A stretch of 64,000 bases of DNA, from NCBI GenBank assembly GCA_038380795.1, contig CM076263.1:1751001-1815000 (forward strand), written 5' to 3'. Source of the DNA: Pyrocephalus nanus. Its lineage: Eukaryota; Chordata; Aves; Passeriformes; Tyrannidae. This document shows, one piece after another, positions 22,171 through 33,613 of the stretch. A program made the position numbers and the translations under genes. The notes under the pieces were generated by a model, which was given only the letters and a program-made list of their open reading frames with translations, was not told the origin of the DNA and ran no database searches. The first letter of the stretch is position 1. Each line of letters opens with the position of its first letter.

Positions 22171-22523
22171 AGAGGGCTGGAACTCTTCTGCTCTGGAAAT
22201 GGTCTGGGTGAGCTGGGGTGTTCAGCCTGGAGAAGAGAAGGCTCCAGGGAGACCTTATTGTGGCCTTTTGGTAGTCAAAAGGGGCTGGTAAGAAAGTTGG
22301 GGGCATGGTTTTTAGTTAAGACCTGCTGTGATAGGACAGAGGGTAATGGTTTAAATTAAGAGGGGAGACTCAGGCTAGATAGAAGGAAGGAATTCTTGGC
22401 TGTGAGGGTGTTGAGGCCCTGGCACAGGTTGGCCAGAGAAGCTGTGGCTGGCCCTGGATCCCTGGAAGCGTCCAAGGCCAGGTTGGATGGGTCTTGGAGC
22501 AACCTGGGACAGTGGAAGGTGTC
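22171..22523 (+). mobile_element. CR1 LINE fragment lacking its 3' end
   Basis: Forward copy from the ORF2 C-terminal region ('cagcctggagaagagaaggc' and 'gtaatggtttaaattaagag') to 'ggacagtggaaggtgtc', where it stops. The last 60-70 bases, including the terminal repeat, are missing, so it was truncated after insertion. Confidence 0.9.
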
Positions 22524-22937
22524 TGAAATCCCTTCTCTCCAGACCTTCCCCAGCCTGCGTGGGCTGGCCCAGTTTTCAGTCTGTGCTGGATGGAGCTGGT
22601 GTGGGCTGTGACTGCAGATGGGCCCTCAGGCTCCAGCTTTGCATGAAGCCTTCTGCAGATAACTGGCAGAGCACAAAGGCCTCATTGAGGTGGCTGGTTT
22701 GACTACGAGTGCACACCCCTCCCAGTGCACTCCTGACGTAAGCGGTGCTGCTCCAGGACCGGGCTACTGCATCCCTTCCTGTTGATATTTAAAATAACAG
22801 CATGCATCTCTGTTATTGTTTGCATCCCAGTGTCACCTGCAGGTCTCCAAACAGGATCCCAGCTGTCCTGCAGGGTTGCACAAAGCCTCAGCAGATCCAA
22901 AGCTTGCCCTGCGGACAAGTCTGAGAAAGAGGGGCAG
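22524..22937. other. Unique noncoding DNA
   Basis: Lies between two CR1 copies. No feature is recognised. Confidence 0.45.
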
Positions 22938-23275
22938 AATCACAGAATCGTTCAGGTTGGAAAAGCCCTCCAAGACCATCAAGTCCAACCATTCCCCCAG
23001 CATTGCCAAGGCCACCACTAACCCATGTCCCCAGGTGCCTCATCCACAGGGCTTTTAAATCCCTCCAGGGATGGGGACTCCAGCACTGCCCTGGGCAGCT
23101 GTGCCAGGGATGGACAATCCTTTTGGTGAAGAAAATTCTCCCAATATCCAACTTAAACCTCACCTGGTGCAGTTTGAGGCCTTTTCCTCTTGTCCTGTCC
23201 TTGTTCCCTGTGAGAAGAGGGGGTTTGAGAGCCTGAGAAGTTCCCCACTGAGCCTCCTTTTCTCCAGGGTCAAGT
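22938..23275 (-). mobile_element. CR1 LINE fragment, reverse, ORF2 end retained
   Basis: Reverse copy of a distinct subfamily: 'aatcacagaatcgttcaggt', 'agaccatcaagtccaaccat', 'taacccatgtccccaggtgc', 'cactgccctgggcagctgtg', 'tccaatatccaacttaaacc'-type wording at about 23136-23160, and 'cactgagcctccttttctcc'. It belongs with the copies at 44107 and 55550 by shared wording. Confidence 0.92.
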
Positions 23276-25450
23276 GTAAGTAGCTGGAGGAGAATGAAGA
23301 AGTAGTGATCCTGAATAGGCTGTGGGAGATGCAGAAATCCCACCACACGCAAAGTAGCATTCAGTATGAGGAAATGCTACATATACATCTGTATGATTAC
23401 AAAAGATTCCCGTTGCACAGTTGTTCTTTGGGAGTGCACGGTCGTTAGGAGCGAGGTGGAGTGGGAACACCTGGAGGGGCAGAGTTAAGGGCGATTATGC
23501 AGCCCAGTCCTGGCTTTTTTTTTTTTTCCGCTGTGGGGAGCTGCACAGCACAGTTTCATCACAGATTTATTTACAGCTAATTATCATATAGTTTGACATG
23601 CAAATAAAGCCATATAAATATCAAGAGAAAGGCTTAAAGCTGTGCTCTCCACTGTCATGCTACAATCCTTGCTTTTCTGGTCAGTCTGATCTACTTGATT
23701 ACTCCTTTCATCATCTTGTGTTTTGGAGACCTGGTATCCTTTTCAAAGAACATCTGCCAGGTGTATATTGATTAGTTAATTTTTCTGCATGGAATATAAG
23801 CACAAGGGTGGAGAACTCAAAGCCCTGAGGACCCAGTGAGGTGTGTGGCCAAGTAATTATTTTGGGCTAATGCAGAGACAAGGCCTGCACTTGGTCTATA
23901 AAGGCAAGAAACAGGTTTCCTATCAGAGATAGCCCATTTATGCTAAAGGTTGAAGAGAAATTTTCTTGATGTGGGTAATAGAGCATCTGTCATAGACTAC
24001 GTTGAGATGGCATTGAGCTTTCTGGATCAAGAGTGCTACCAGCAGTGGTGCTGAAGGGTGTTTAAAATTTAGTTTTTTAATTCAGAAGATTAGCTTAGAA
24101 GTGGGATGGAGTGTGGATAGAGTCAATATTTTTATTTTGAAGGAAAACTGAAAGTGTAGATCTGTTTGCTGGTGGCATCAGAGGCCACACCTACCTCAGC
24201 CTGGATGCCTCTCATCTCTTTTACGCTGAGAACCAGATTTACTGGGACTTGTACTGTCACTTTGAGTCTCGAGTCAGATATATCTCTACAGTATCAAGGA
24301 AGGGGTGTTGTGTAAAGGGACTGTAACCTGGTGTATATGCACAGCAGTTTCCTTCCAGCTGGGCTGGAGAAGAGCAGGGTGTGCTGTTTTGGGGCCAAAC
24401 CCAGTGCTGGCAGTGCAGAGGAGTGAACTGAAGCCGGGAAATGCACAGGTAAATGCGGGACAGGAATTCCCAGAGGGTTCCCCAGTCCCAGAGTGTGTCA
24501 CTAGCATTGGAGCGTGTCTCTCCATTGGGGAGAAATCCTGGAAAATCCTGCTTAGGTGGGGTCCTCTGTGTCAGATCCCTGCTTGACACCTCTGGTTCTC
24601 AGAGGCCGAGGTGTCCCCAGCTTCACCAGCTGCTCCTGAGCCTCAGTTCCCTGTTCTTGACCCTGTGTAATGTCCATCTTGAAGTACAGGGCTCTTTTCC
24701 CTTTGGCAGTGAGCACAATTCAATGTCCTTTCAGGGGAGTGAATTTCAGGTTTCTGCAGGTTGCACCAAAGCCATGTTTGACTTCCACCACCTGGCTTTA
24801 CCATCTCTGTCTTTTCTTATGTGCCTTAGGTGGGGTTTTGTTTGTTTGTTTGTGATTTTTTCTTTTTCTTTCCTTTTTTTTTTTTTTTGTTGTTTTTATT
24901 GCTGTTCTTTTGGTTTTGTTGTGGGATTTTTTTTTTGGTTGTTGGTTGTTACTGGGTTTTTTTGGTTGTTGGTGGTTATTGGTTTTTTTGGGGGGGTTGT
25001 TGGTTGGGGTTTTCTTTTTTCTTTGGGTTTTTTTTTTTTGGTTTGTTGTTTTTTTGGTGGGTTTTTTTTTTAGTTTGCTTCCTGGCTTCCAGTCCTCCTG
25101 ATAATGTGTTCATGGGCTATTAATTTATCCCCACAGAAGTAACACTACTTGTGTTTTTCTTTTGGGACAAGGATTTAGAGAGCATCCCCTTTTTTCTTTC
25201 TTCTCTTTTCCATCCTCCTCCTTGTGACCTTTTTTCCCCGCAACCCGTTCTCCTACAGGGTTGAATTCCCGATTCATGAGTTTTTGCAGAGGAGCCTGAA
25301 GGCTGTAAACTGGTCTCTGGGTGCTGTGTGTTTTCCCAGAGAAGATGCTGGGGGTGGGAGGAGACCTGGAAGTTAATAGGTGGTGTGAACACTTAAAGGA
25401 AACCCATTTTTTTTTTTTTTTTTTTTTTTCCTCTGTTGGTGGATGGATCT
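23276..25450. other. Unique DNA, candidate regulatory block and G/T tract
   Basis: At about 23555-23800 a repeat-free AT-rich block has TAATTATC, CATATAAATATC and an octamer ATGCAAAT at 23598-23605. A G/T-only tract lies at 24828-25080 and a run of 23 T at 25407-25429. No gene is recognised. Confidence 0.4.
24828..25080 (+). repeat. Strand-asymmetric G/T-only tract
   Basis: About 250 bases in which A and C are almost absent, with irregular GTTGTTGG, GGTTTTTTT and GGGGGGG words. The open frames in it (phenylalanine, glycine, valine and tryptophan) are compositional. Confidence 0.88.
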
Positions 25451-25858
25451 GGGGAGATGCTGCCAGGGCTGGAGCCCCTCTGCTCTGGAGCCAGGCTGGG
25501 AGAGCTGGGGGGGTTCACCTGGAGAAGAGAAGGCTCCATGGAGACCTGAGAGCCCCTTGCAGGGCCTAAAGGGGCTCCAGGAGAGCTGGAGAGGGACTGG
25601 GGACAAGAGATGGAATGGCTTCCCAGTGCCAGAGGGCAGGGTTAGATGGGATACTGGGAAGGAATTGCTGTCTGTGAGGGTGGGGAGGCCCTGGCACAGG
25701 TTGCCCAGAGAAGCTGTGGCTGCCACATCCCTGGAAGTGTCCCAGGCCAGGTTGGATGGGGCTTAGAGAAACCTGTTCTAGTGGAAAGTGTCCCTGCCCA
25801 GGGGTTGGAACTGGATGGTCTTTGAGGTCCCTTCCAACCCCAACAGTTCTGTGATTCG
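25451..25858 (+). mobile_element. CR1 LINE fragment, near-complete 3' end
   Basis: Forward copy of about 410 bases. It starts in the ORF2 C-terminal part ('gagatgctgccagggctgga' and 'cctggagaagagaaggctcc'), passes 'gggcagggttagatgggata' and 'gcacaggttgcccagagaag', and ends 'ccaaccccaacagttctgtg'. The first 55 bases match the copy at about 43135-43190 base for base. Confidence 0.93.
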
Positions 25859-26119
25859 TGTAATTATGCACTGGACTGCAGGTGGCTACTGAAGGCCTTT
25901 CAAAAAAAGCACATTGTTTTGCCCTACCTGCCCAGCCAAATAATCACAGAAATGCCTCGAGGAGAGAGGGAAATGGCATTCATAATCAGCTGGGTGTCTG
26001 GTGAAAAGACCATATATCATGGGACTGTCAGTGAAGTCACGACACTGGCAACACTGAGCTAAGGATTTTTTCGCTGGGGCTCGTGTTTTCTTGGCCTCGC
26101 TCAATAAAATAAAACCTGC

Positions 26120-26157
<38 letters not shown>

Positions 26158-26691
26158 GCTCTTGTCTATCTGTTCTCATACTCCCAGCCGCTTCTGCCTG
26201 AATTATTCATGTTCGGTAAGTGATCTGCAAACAGCTCCTGTGATCTCCCTGTGATCTGTGGGTATGTGGGACTCACCCCTGCTTAGGTCAGGGCATTTTC
26301 TTGTTCCCTTCCCCGAGGCAGGGAGTCTGTGGGAATCTCCAGATTCCTCGGCCGCCTCCTTCTGATTAACCCAGCCCGTGTGTTTATTATTTACGTGGCA
26401 GGATTTGTTCAGCTGTCCCAGGCACATGGTATTATCAGTGGATAAGTAAGGAGGCTCCCTGAGAACATCTGTAGTTGTTGCCTGACAAATCCTGTTGTAT
26501 AAATAATATTAGGGAGCTGCAGAGGCTCTTGTAGGGTAAATACCCTTGTGACTCAAGGCAGCACTGCCAGCTTCTCACCCAGCTTTTCACCTGCATGTGC
26601 GTCTCAACAGAGATTTACTGGGCTGTTTTTTAATATATAAAACATATATATATGTTGAAGATGTATATTTAAGATGTCCTGGCTGATTGCA
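25859..26691. other. Unique DNA with CAG repeat
   Basis: Holds (AGC)11 at 26123-26155 and repeat-free sequence on both sides, some of it AT-rich. An alternating TA stretch is near 26632-26655. No exon is recognised around the CAG repeat. Confidence 0.45.
26123..26155 (+). repeat. (AGC)11 trinucleotide repeat
   Basis: Eleven uninterrupted AGC units. In one minus-strand frame it would read polyalanine (26110-26179 in an 97-codon open frame), but no flanking protein similarity is seen. Confidence 0.95.
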
Positions 26692-26816
26692 AGGGGTTTG
26701 GACTTGATCACTAACCTAGTTTGGTCCTCCAGTTGTGTTTTGTTTTTTTTTTTTTAAGTTTGGTTTCTTAGTTTAAAGGCCCCTTCCAACCCAAATGATT
26801 CTGATTCTGTGATTCC
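26692..26816 (+). mobile_element. CR1 3' end interrupted by a T-run
   Basis: The phrase 'ggggtttggacttgatcac' (26694-26712) and the later 'aaggccccttccaaccc' with 'aaatgattctgattctgtg' (26776-26812) are consecutive in CR1. Here they are separated by about 65 bases containing a T-run. This suggests insertion or local expansion inside the element. Confidence 0.6.
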
Positions 26817-27920
26817 AGCATATATGTATAGATGTTATATGTATTTGCCTGATTTCCACAAGCTCTTCTCTGTCTTTATTTCAGACTTTATATTTTCTTC
26901 TGATTTGGGCATAGAAAGAGGTTGGCAAAACTAGTGAAAAGGGCAGTTTATGGTCAGGTAATGGGCAGGTATTCTGTGTACTTTGCTATCCATGTCACTG
27001 ATGAAAAGGGCTGTGTACCTCTTCCACCAAATACACCCCAGGTACATTTTGGATCTGCTCCTCCAGTATCATCTACCTGATCCCAGCATAATGCACTAAC
27101 CACTCTGTATTTTGGGATGAGGACTGGAATGCTTCGGGAACCCATTTCCAAGTGGAGCTGATGCTCTGAGCTCTGAATACCAGGTCCCCTTCCCCAGCTG
27201 AGGGAGTAGCCTCTGGTGAAAAAAAAAAAATCATTTAGGTTACCTGCTTCTGCATACTAACCCTAAGGAAAACCCATGCCTTGCCTAGGATATCCCTCAC
27301 CTACGACATCTCCGGGATACAGCAGCAAGTTTGTTAAAATGTCCTGTCTCTCTGCATTCTGGAAAGAGGATTTTCTATTAAACCTTAGGGAAATTACTGG
27401 CCTTGTTAACTAGTGTAGAAGTAATGAACCACAGCAGGGTGGCTCGGGAGATTTGGGCCCTCGCTTTGTAAGGCTGCATTGTTTCTTCAAATGAGAGAAA
27501 TAATTTAAGCAAACAAACGAACAAAGAATTTCTGGAAATTAAAGTACGGTACAAATGGGATGATTTGATCATCCTCTGTTTAATAGGAGCAGTGCAGCGA
27601 ACAATTGCGTGGTCGACCTCAGAAATTTATCCATGGTAACCAGTCACAGGAGAGAAAAATAGACAGCCTGCCACCAACTTGGTATTAAAGTTCTATTTTC
27701 TGTTTTTTCCACGGTTGTGGGCCAGTCAGGGACTTTCCATGAGCAGTCAGCACAGCAGAAATCCCCTTCTGCTCCCTAGCAGACAGTGCTGCTGGGCAAG
27801 GAAAGGTCTGATTCTGGTTTTGAACTGGTTTTGGCTTTAGTGGGTTTTGGTTACAGTTTTCAGTGGGATCAGGCAGGAGCAGACCCTCTCTGCCAAATGC
27901 ATCCTGCTGGGCCGAGGCTG
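26817..27920. other. Unique noncoding DNA
   Basis: Repeat-free. The 27470-27640 portion is AT-rich and lacks simple repeats. A short A-run lies at about 27221-27230. No gene is recognised. Confidence 0.45.
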
Positions 27921-28034
27921 TCAATAGAATGGTTTGAGTTGGGAGGGACTCTAAAGATGATCCGGTTCCACCCCCTGCCATGGACAGGGACACCTTCCAC
28001 TAGACCAGGTTGCTCCAAACCCTGTCCACCCTGT
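27921..28034 (-). mobile_element. CR1 3'-end fragment, reverse
   Basis: Short reverse copy: 'tcaatagaatggtttgagtt', 'gccatggacagggacacctt', 'ccactagaccaggttgctcc', ending at 'ccctgtccaccctg'. Confidence 0.88.
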
Positions 28035-29412
28035 GGCTGAGGTGTTCTTGTGGTGGAGTCTGGGTGGAGGAACCTCACCTTTGGCTTCATCATCTCTGCA
28101 AGGTGCTGGGTGTTAAATCCTCTGTGGGATTTGGGGTCTGTGCAAGCCCTGCGTGATCCCTGTGGCTTTGGGCGGGTTTTGCAAGAGCCCAGAGGAAGGA
28201 CAGAAAGACTCTGGCAGGCTGGAGTTCATCCAGAAATAAGCAAACCAGAAATACTGGGCCTTCAGGCTCGATGGTCTGTTCCTCAAAAGACAATTTTGGA
28301 AGGGATCTCTGTGCTTTTGTTCTTCCATTAGGCAACCGAGGAGAGAGAGCATTGTTTTCCTCCCCTCATCCGTTCCCCTTTTAGGGAAAGAAGGAGGACT
28401 TGGCCACTGTGAGCCAGGCATCTCAGGGGACCTCCCAAAACAAAGGGCTGTGTGCAGGAGTCATCCTGTCCCCGTCATCCTCTTCCCTGCCTTCACCCTG
28501 CACTTGGCACGGCCGTACCTGCCCGGGGCTGTCGTGCCGCGCGCGTCGCTGCCAGCCGGCAGGGAGCTCCGAGGGGTGTTCCTCGCCCTCCTCCCTGGAA
28601 ACACGGATAACTCCTCTTATCTCTTAGGTTTATCACTTCCCGTAGACTTGGCAAGGCAACCCCGGGGTTTGTCTTGTGCCAGGAAGGTGTGTGAGCTCTG
28701 GGATGGTGCTGACGGCGTAATCCGTGTCTGGGTGTGGTGTCTCGGGTAGCTCAGCGCTCCCAGGGAATGGCGCTGAGGTGCTCCTGGATGCGGGTTGAAG
28801 CTCTGTGGGCGCATCCATCCCGGTGTGATTTTCCTCCTGTGGGCTGAAGGCATCCGTCCTGGATCTGCAGGGAATGCCTGTGGGTTGGAGAGCATCTCCT
28901 CAGCCATAGTCTGCGTGACCCTTGAGTTAGTTCCCCGTACAGGACAATGGGGCTGGCACATGGAGCTGAGCTGGAATGTTTTTGGTTTTGGGTTTTTTTG
29001 TTGTTGTTTGTTTTTTTTTTCTTAATTATAGGTTGTGTGGGGTTTTTTTGATAAATACTGGACTAAGACCAACCTATCTTGTTTTGCCCAGGCTCCAAGG
29101 CTGACCCTGCTGAGAGCCCCTGAGATACTGAATTCTATGAGTGGAGACCACTTGACTGCACTCAGCACCTTTCAGGACCAGGCCCTAGGTAATTATTCTA
29201 ATTCTCTGCCCGGATGATGGGTGAAATTTGATGTTCTGGGTTATGCAGACCCTCTGAAATGACATTTCTTGTTGTTCATCCCATGAATGTGTGGATTTTT
29301 TTTTTTTTTCCTACTGAAGGTTGTCACTCTAGATTAGTGTCTTGACACTGAAATAGTACCACTGATCCCTCAGAAATAAAAGAGTACTTCTGCTTTGCTT
29401 CCAGAGGAGGGG
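28035..29412. other. Unique DNA with a small CpG cluster
   Basis: At about 28503-28575 CpG is locally dense ('ctgtcgtgccgcgcgcgtcg'). T-runs lie near 29010-29020 and 29297-29309. No exon is recognised. Confidence 0.4.
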
Positions 29413-29572
29413 TCAGAATGGTTTGGGTTAGAAGGGAATTTAAAGGCCATTTCATTCCAACCCCCCTGCCATGGGCAGGGACACCTTCCACTAGACCAGT
29501 TTGCTCCAAGCCCCATCCAACCTGACTTGAATGTTTCCAGGGATGAGGTATCCACCATGTCCCTGGGAAACC
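29413..29572 (-). mobile_element. CR1 3'-end fragment, reverse
   Basis: Reverse copy: 'gtcagaatggtttgggttag', 'gccatgggcagggacacctt', 'ccactagaccagtttgctcc', 'tgaatgtttccagggatgag', ending near 'ccatgtccctggg'. Confidence 0.88.
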
Positions 29573-31104
29573 AGAACTGCTGGATCACCATTCTGGTAAT
29601 GGTCCCCAGCTCTTCTGCTTGGGAAGTTCTTCCTGAAGCTGACTCGCAGAAAGCTGTAAAAGCAAAGAAACAAGTACAACAGAAAGTTTTCACTCCCATC
29701 AGAAGCAACCAAAGGCTTGCAACAGCAATATTCAATGAATATTGGATGCTTGTTCAGGTCAGACTTCTAAGAAGTGCTCAAAACCTACAGGTTCAGGAGG
29801 CTGCCTTTTAAAATAAATCCAGCATCTATTTTCTGCAGAAAAAACAAGTTGTGAAAATCTTACTTATCTTGGTTTACAGTAGCTGCATTCTCCCCTCCAA
29901 AGCAGGCATCGCTGTTGTGCCTCTGAGAGACTTTTAGTCTTTGCTCCAAGGATAGATGGAAATCAAAGAGCCTGGGACCAAACTCTATCCTGCTCTGCAT
30001 CCCCATGGAGGTGCAGTGTCAGCCTGGTGCTTTCCCTGAGGCGCACGGGCAGGATTTGGCCCAGTCCTATCCCGGCAAGACCCACTCAAACTCAGAGCAT
30101 GAGCTCGAGAGGCGAGGATCTCAGGGGTCAGTTTTAGGAGGAGTAGGGAGGAAGCCAGCAGGATGCTGTGGAGGTTGCTCTGCAGCCCTAAGGATGAAGG
30201 ATTTCCTGCAGGGTTCGCTTCCTGAGCGCGCTGATATTCCATACGAAATTCCCTATGCCAATAAAACCATCAGTCAACAGAGGGTTATAATTTTTAACCC
30301 CATCTGCTTAGATCCCCCCTCCTCCCCCCCCAGTTAATAAAAAACAGCTTTGCACTGATTTCAGCAGAGGTTAAAGCCCAGCTCCCAAGATCAGGATGGC
30401 ATGAGGGCAGATGGTGTGTCGCTGGCTGTTCTCCCAGAGCATCCTCTCCCCGTGTGGGAACAGAGGGCTTTTCTCCATCCCTTGCAGCTCTGTATGGTGA
30501 CATTTCAGGATCCAGGCCTGAGGACTTCGACTGGGTTGTTTCCTGTTTTGACAGTCTCCGTTTCAAATACTCTATAACACAGCATTGTGCAGGGAATTAT
30601 AACAAACCACAGCCCGTATCCTTCTCTTGAATATCGTGGTGGGGAGCTAAGCTCAGGTTTCCAGTGGGGAGGGAGACGACATGGATGGTGAGACAGGCTC
30701 AGAAAGCGAAGGAGAGGAAAATGAAGAATGAGAAACAAGAAATGTGTTTCTCCTTCAGGGCTGCAGTGTGATATTCCTCCCCATCCACTCGGAATTTGCA
30801 GGGATGGGGTGCTTCCTCGGTGCTGAAACTCATATGCTTTGTGTTTAAACTGCTGCTGTCAAAGCTTGGAGAGTAACTAAAACAAAAAGGTCGCAGGTCA
30901 AGTGGATGTTTTCCAATTGACCGGAGCGCAATATAAATCCTGGGGAAGGAAATAACCCAACAAACATCCACACCAGTCCTGTGCCTGCATCCCCTGTTCC
31001 ACTGCTGGCTGCTGGTGGCAGGTCCTACAAGGACGTGCAATCCCGTGGCAGAGACAGGCAGGCTCAGCATCCTGAAACATTCCTCAGGCAGCATCCTCTC
31101 CCCA

Positions 31105-31136
31105 GTATATATATATTTTTTGTGTGTGTGTGTGTG
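31105..31136 (+). repeat. Compound (TA)n/(TG)8 microsatellite
   Basis: Alternating TA at 31105-31115, a short T-run, then eight TG units at 31121-31136. Confidence 0.9.
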
Positions 31137-31642
31137 CAAATTTAACGGCATCAGATCCAGGTTTGATCTAGGTCAGCGATTAGAAGGATCAAGAGGTTGC
31201 TTCAGGCGAGTGTGGTAGGAGAGGAAGCGCCTGCCTGTTGAGGACCTTGGGCTTGGAGCTCATCCTGAACCCCTGCAAAGCATCTTCAGCTGATATTTGC
31301 AGGCTCAGGGGATTTGGGCAGGTGGCTCTCCCTGGGGAACATCAAAGCAAATGTGTCTCTGCCACCGCTTCTTCGCCTTGTCCCTCTCACAGTCCCCCAC
31401 CACCCCGAGGTTTTGGTGTGCCCAAATGCTCTGGGACGTGTTGTAACCTGAAGATAGGGATAGATAAAGGCAAAGTGTTCTGGGAGCTCTGCCAAGCCAA
31501 AGGCACTGAATTATTGAGAGATCCGTATCTCGATAACAAATTTATGCTCTATTACAACTTCTGAGAGAAAATACGGATGTTTGCAGGGGCAGGTTGGGAT
31601 AGTCCTAAGAAATGGAGCTCTCCTTTTTGAATTGCATTGCTT

Positions 31643-31675
31643 TTATTATTATTATTATTTTAATAATAATAATAT
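31643..31675. repeat. (TTA)n/(TAA)n palindromic repeat
   Basis: A run of TTA units is followed by TTTTAA and then a run of TAA units, so the halves are reverse complements of each other and could extrude as an AT cruciform. Confidence 0.85.
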
Positions 31676-32429
31676 TTCCGCAGTGAAGCCATATATGAGA
31701 ATATTATTTGTGTAGGAACTGGAAATGAACCCGAAATGATCAGCGTATTTTTTAAAGGCACTTTACAAGTCGCTTGGCATTGGAAAAAGGTACAACTATC
31801 CATCAAAGCAAGGCTTGGGGATAAAATAATTAGAAATCACACAACCATAGCAAAGGAAGATTAGTGCTAAAATTAGAAGCCATAAAGTTGTTTTTAGATT
31901 AGGCTGGAATCCGGGCAGGCTGCTTTATTGTACCGTGTTACTGTAAAAAAATGCAAGGTGAGAGGTGTGAATTGTCTGCAATGGAAACGCTGTTGTGAGC
32001 GTTAGGTGGGATGATCTACGAGATGATTTTCAGGGGAATCCTTAGGGGATGGAGGTACAATCCCTTGGGAAAGACAACCAGCTGCTAAAGGAGCTGAGTT
32101 CAATGCTGAGCTCTTCTCCCAAAGGATGTCCCATGAGGTTGATTTGCTCCTGGTTTTGTTTCAGGGTTCTAGTGGCCAGATACCCTTCCATGCTGCATCC
32201 AGAGGAAGGTGGTGGGATGACTGGATGAGGAAGGGTCTGTGCCTTGGTCACAGGTGTGAGTTGGGGCTGCTGTGGTCCCCAGACCTGAGCTGGGTCCTTG
32301 GGGCCAGACAGCAACACCAGATGGGCATAGCCCATGGAGCGTCCTCACGTCATTTGTCTGCTGGAACTGCTTGTTGGTGAACAGAAATGAATCCTCTGTC
32401 AAGGACAAACACAAAAATGAGCAGTGGAC

Positions 32430-32652
32430 AAGCTGGGAGAGCTGGGGGCTGTTCAGCCTGGAGAAGAGAAAGCTCTGAGTTGACTAGAAGCCCCTTCCAG
32501 TGCTTAAAGGACCTCCAAGAGAGCTGGAGAGGGACTTCGGAGCGATAGAACACGAGGAAATGGTTTTACACCAAGAGGGGAGATTCAGACAAGTCAGAGG
32601 TAACAAATTGTTAGTGATGAGACACTGGCACAGGTCGATCAGGGAGGTGTAT
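32430..32652 (+). mobile_element. CR1 LINE fragment lacking its 3' end
   Basis: Forward copy from 'caagctgggagagctggggg' and 'cctggagaagagaaagctct' (ORF2 C-terminal part) to 'gagacactggcacaggtcga'. It stops there, with the 3' untranslated part missing. It is diverged. Confidence 0.82.
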
Positions 32653-33613
32653 GTTTCACGTATAAATACCTTCAGGAAAAAGTGTCTGCATACTAAGAGG
32701 CCTTCTGATGTAGCTGGAAAAGCACAACATGAGCAAAAGATCAGAGGACAAGGTCAGGCACAACCAGGTGTGTTTTCACCATGGAGGGTGCCAAGCAGAG
32801 GTCCCTGTCACCCAAAGGAAAGGGACTTCTTCAGTGCTGGTGCCTTTAAATGGGGAGTGGGGGATTCTTGGGGGGAGAAACCCGAACTTTGTGGGATGTG
32901 CTGCCCAAATGTGGACACAGTGAGGTGGAGCCCTTCTCCTGGTCCCACCAGAGGTACCGAATGAAAGGGTCTGAGGTTCCCTGCCGGGCAGGAGGCACCG
33001 GCCCCCCTGCGACCACCCACAGCATCTTGTTGGCACAGGCGCTTCCCGGTGCCTGCAGGGGGAAAGTGGAGTTGAGCAGACTGCCTGCTCTCCCCCCAGA
33101 ACAGCTCCCTGCTGTGCCTCCAGCTCGGTGAAAGCAGGACAACTCCTCGCTGGCTCTTTGTAGCCCCGAGAACAGAGCCTCGGAAAAGTCCGGCAGCGGG
33201 AACTTTACTAATTCCAGCTAATGACTCCGAAACACTGACTGAGGGGAACAATTGCACGTCATCAAAAGGCACAGACAAAAGGAATGCACTGCATTGTAAT
33301 GGCAAACGGAGCTGAATTTGGCCTGATGGAGCACCTTTCATATTCCAAGCATTTCAAAGCCCTTTGCAGAGTAATGAGCTGCATGCTGACAGCAGGACCA
33401 GGCTTTATGTGCCCAACAATAGCTGGCACAGCTGTTGGCAGAGGACCTGCTCGTGGTGGGAGAGGGGATGGTGGCAGGGATGCTGGGGTTATCCTGTGCT
33501 TCCCTGGGTTTTTTTTCCCAGTGCTGTTGGATTTCGAGGCTGGCATTTGGATGGGCACTGGAGGTGATAGGGCAAGACTTGTTGGTCTTTCAGTATTTTA
33601 AGGAAGCTTAGGA
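32653..33613. other. Unique DNA with possible ancient repeat tail
   Basis: Around 33180-33300 the sequence is repeat-free with a regulatory look ('tactaattccagctaatgac'). An L2/MIR-like tail at 33325-33385 is listed separately. No gene is recognised. Confidence 0.4.
33325..33385 (+). mobile_element. Possible ancient L2/MIR-type tail
   Basis: The phrase 'gagcacctttcatattcc' followed by 'catttcaaagccctttgcag' matches in order the 'gcacctttcatctgaggatc' and 'tctcaaagcgctttacaaac' phrases found near the 3' end of ancient amniote L2-like elements. The call rests on remembered wording of that family. Confidence 0.4.

Larger units (their letters stand above)
29573..32429. other. Unique DNA with AT hairpin and TA/TG repeat
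   Basis: A TA run and a (TG)8 run lie at 31105-31136, and a (TTA)n/(TAA)n hairpin at 31643-31675. AT-rich repeat-free blocks occur at about 30225-30350 and 31620-32000. The phrase 'aaaggcactttacaag' at 31754-31769 may be a trace of an ancient L2-type tail. No gene is recognised. Confidence 0.4.

Noticed and set aside
24453..25073. 206-codon open frame ending in a hydrophobic Phe/Gly/Trp stretch resembling membrane segments
   Set aside because: The hydrophobic half is the G/T-only tract, where stop codons other than TAG-type are nearly impossible.
32140..32275. Exon-like block between a TTTCAG acceptor (about 32162) and a CAG/GTGTGAG donor (about 32251)
   Set aside because: The open frame has no recognisable content, the donor is mediocre, and such pairs arise often by chance in 64 kb.
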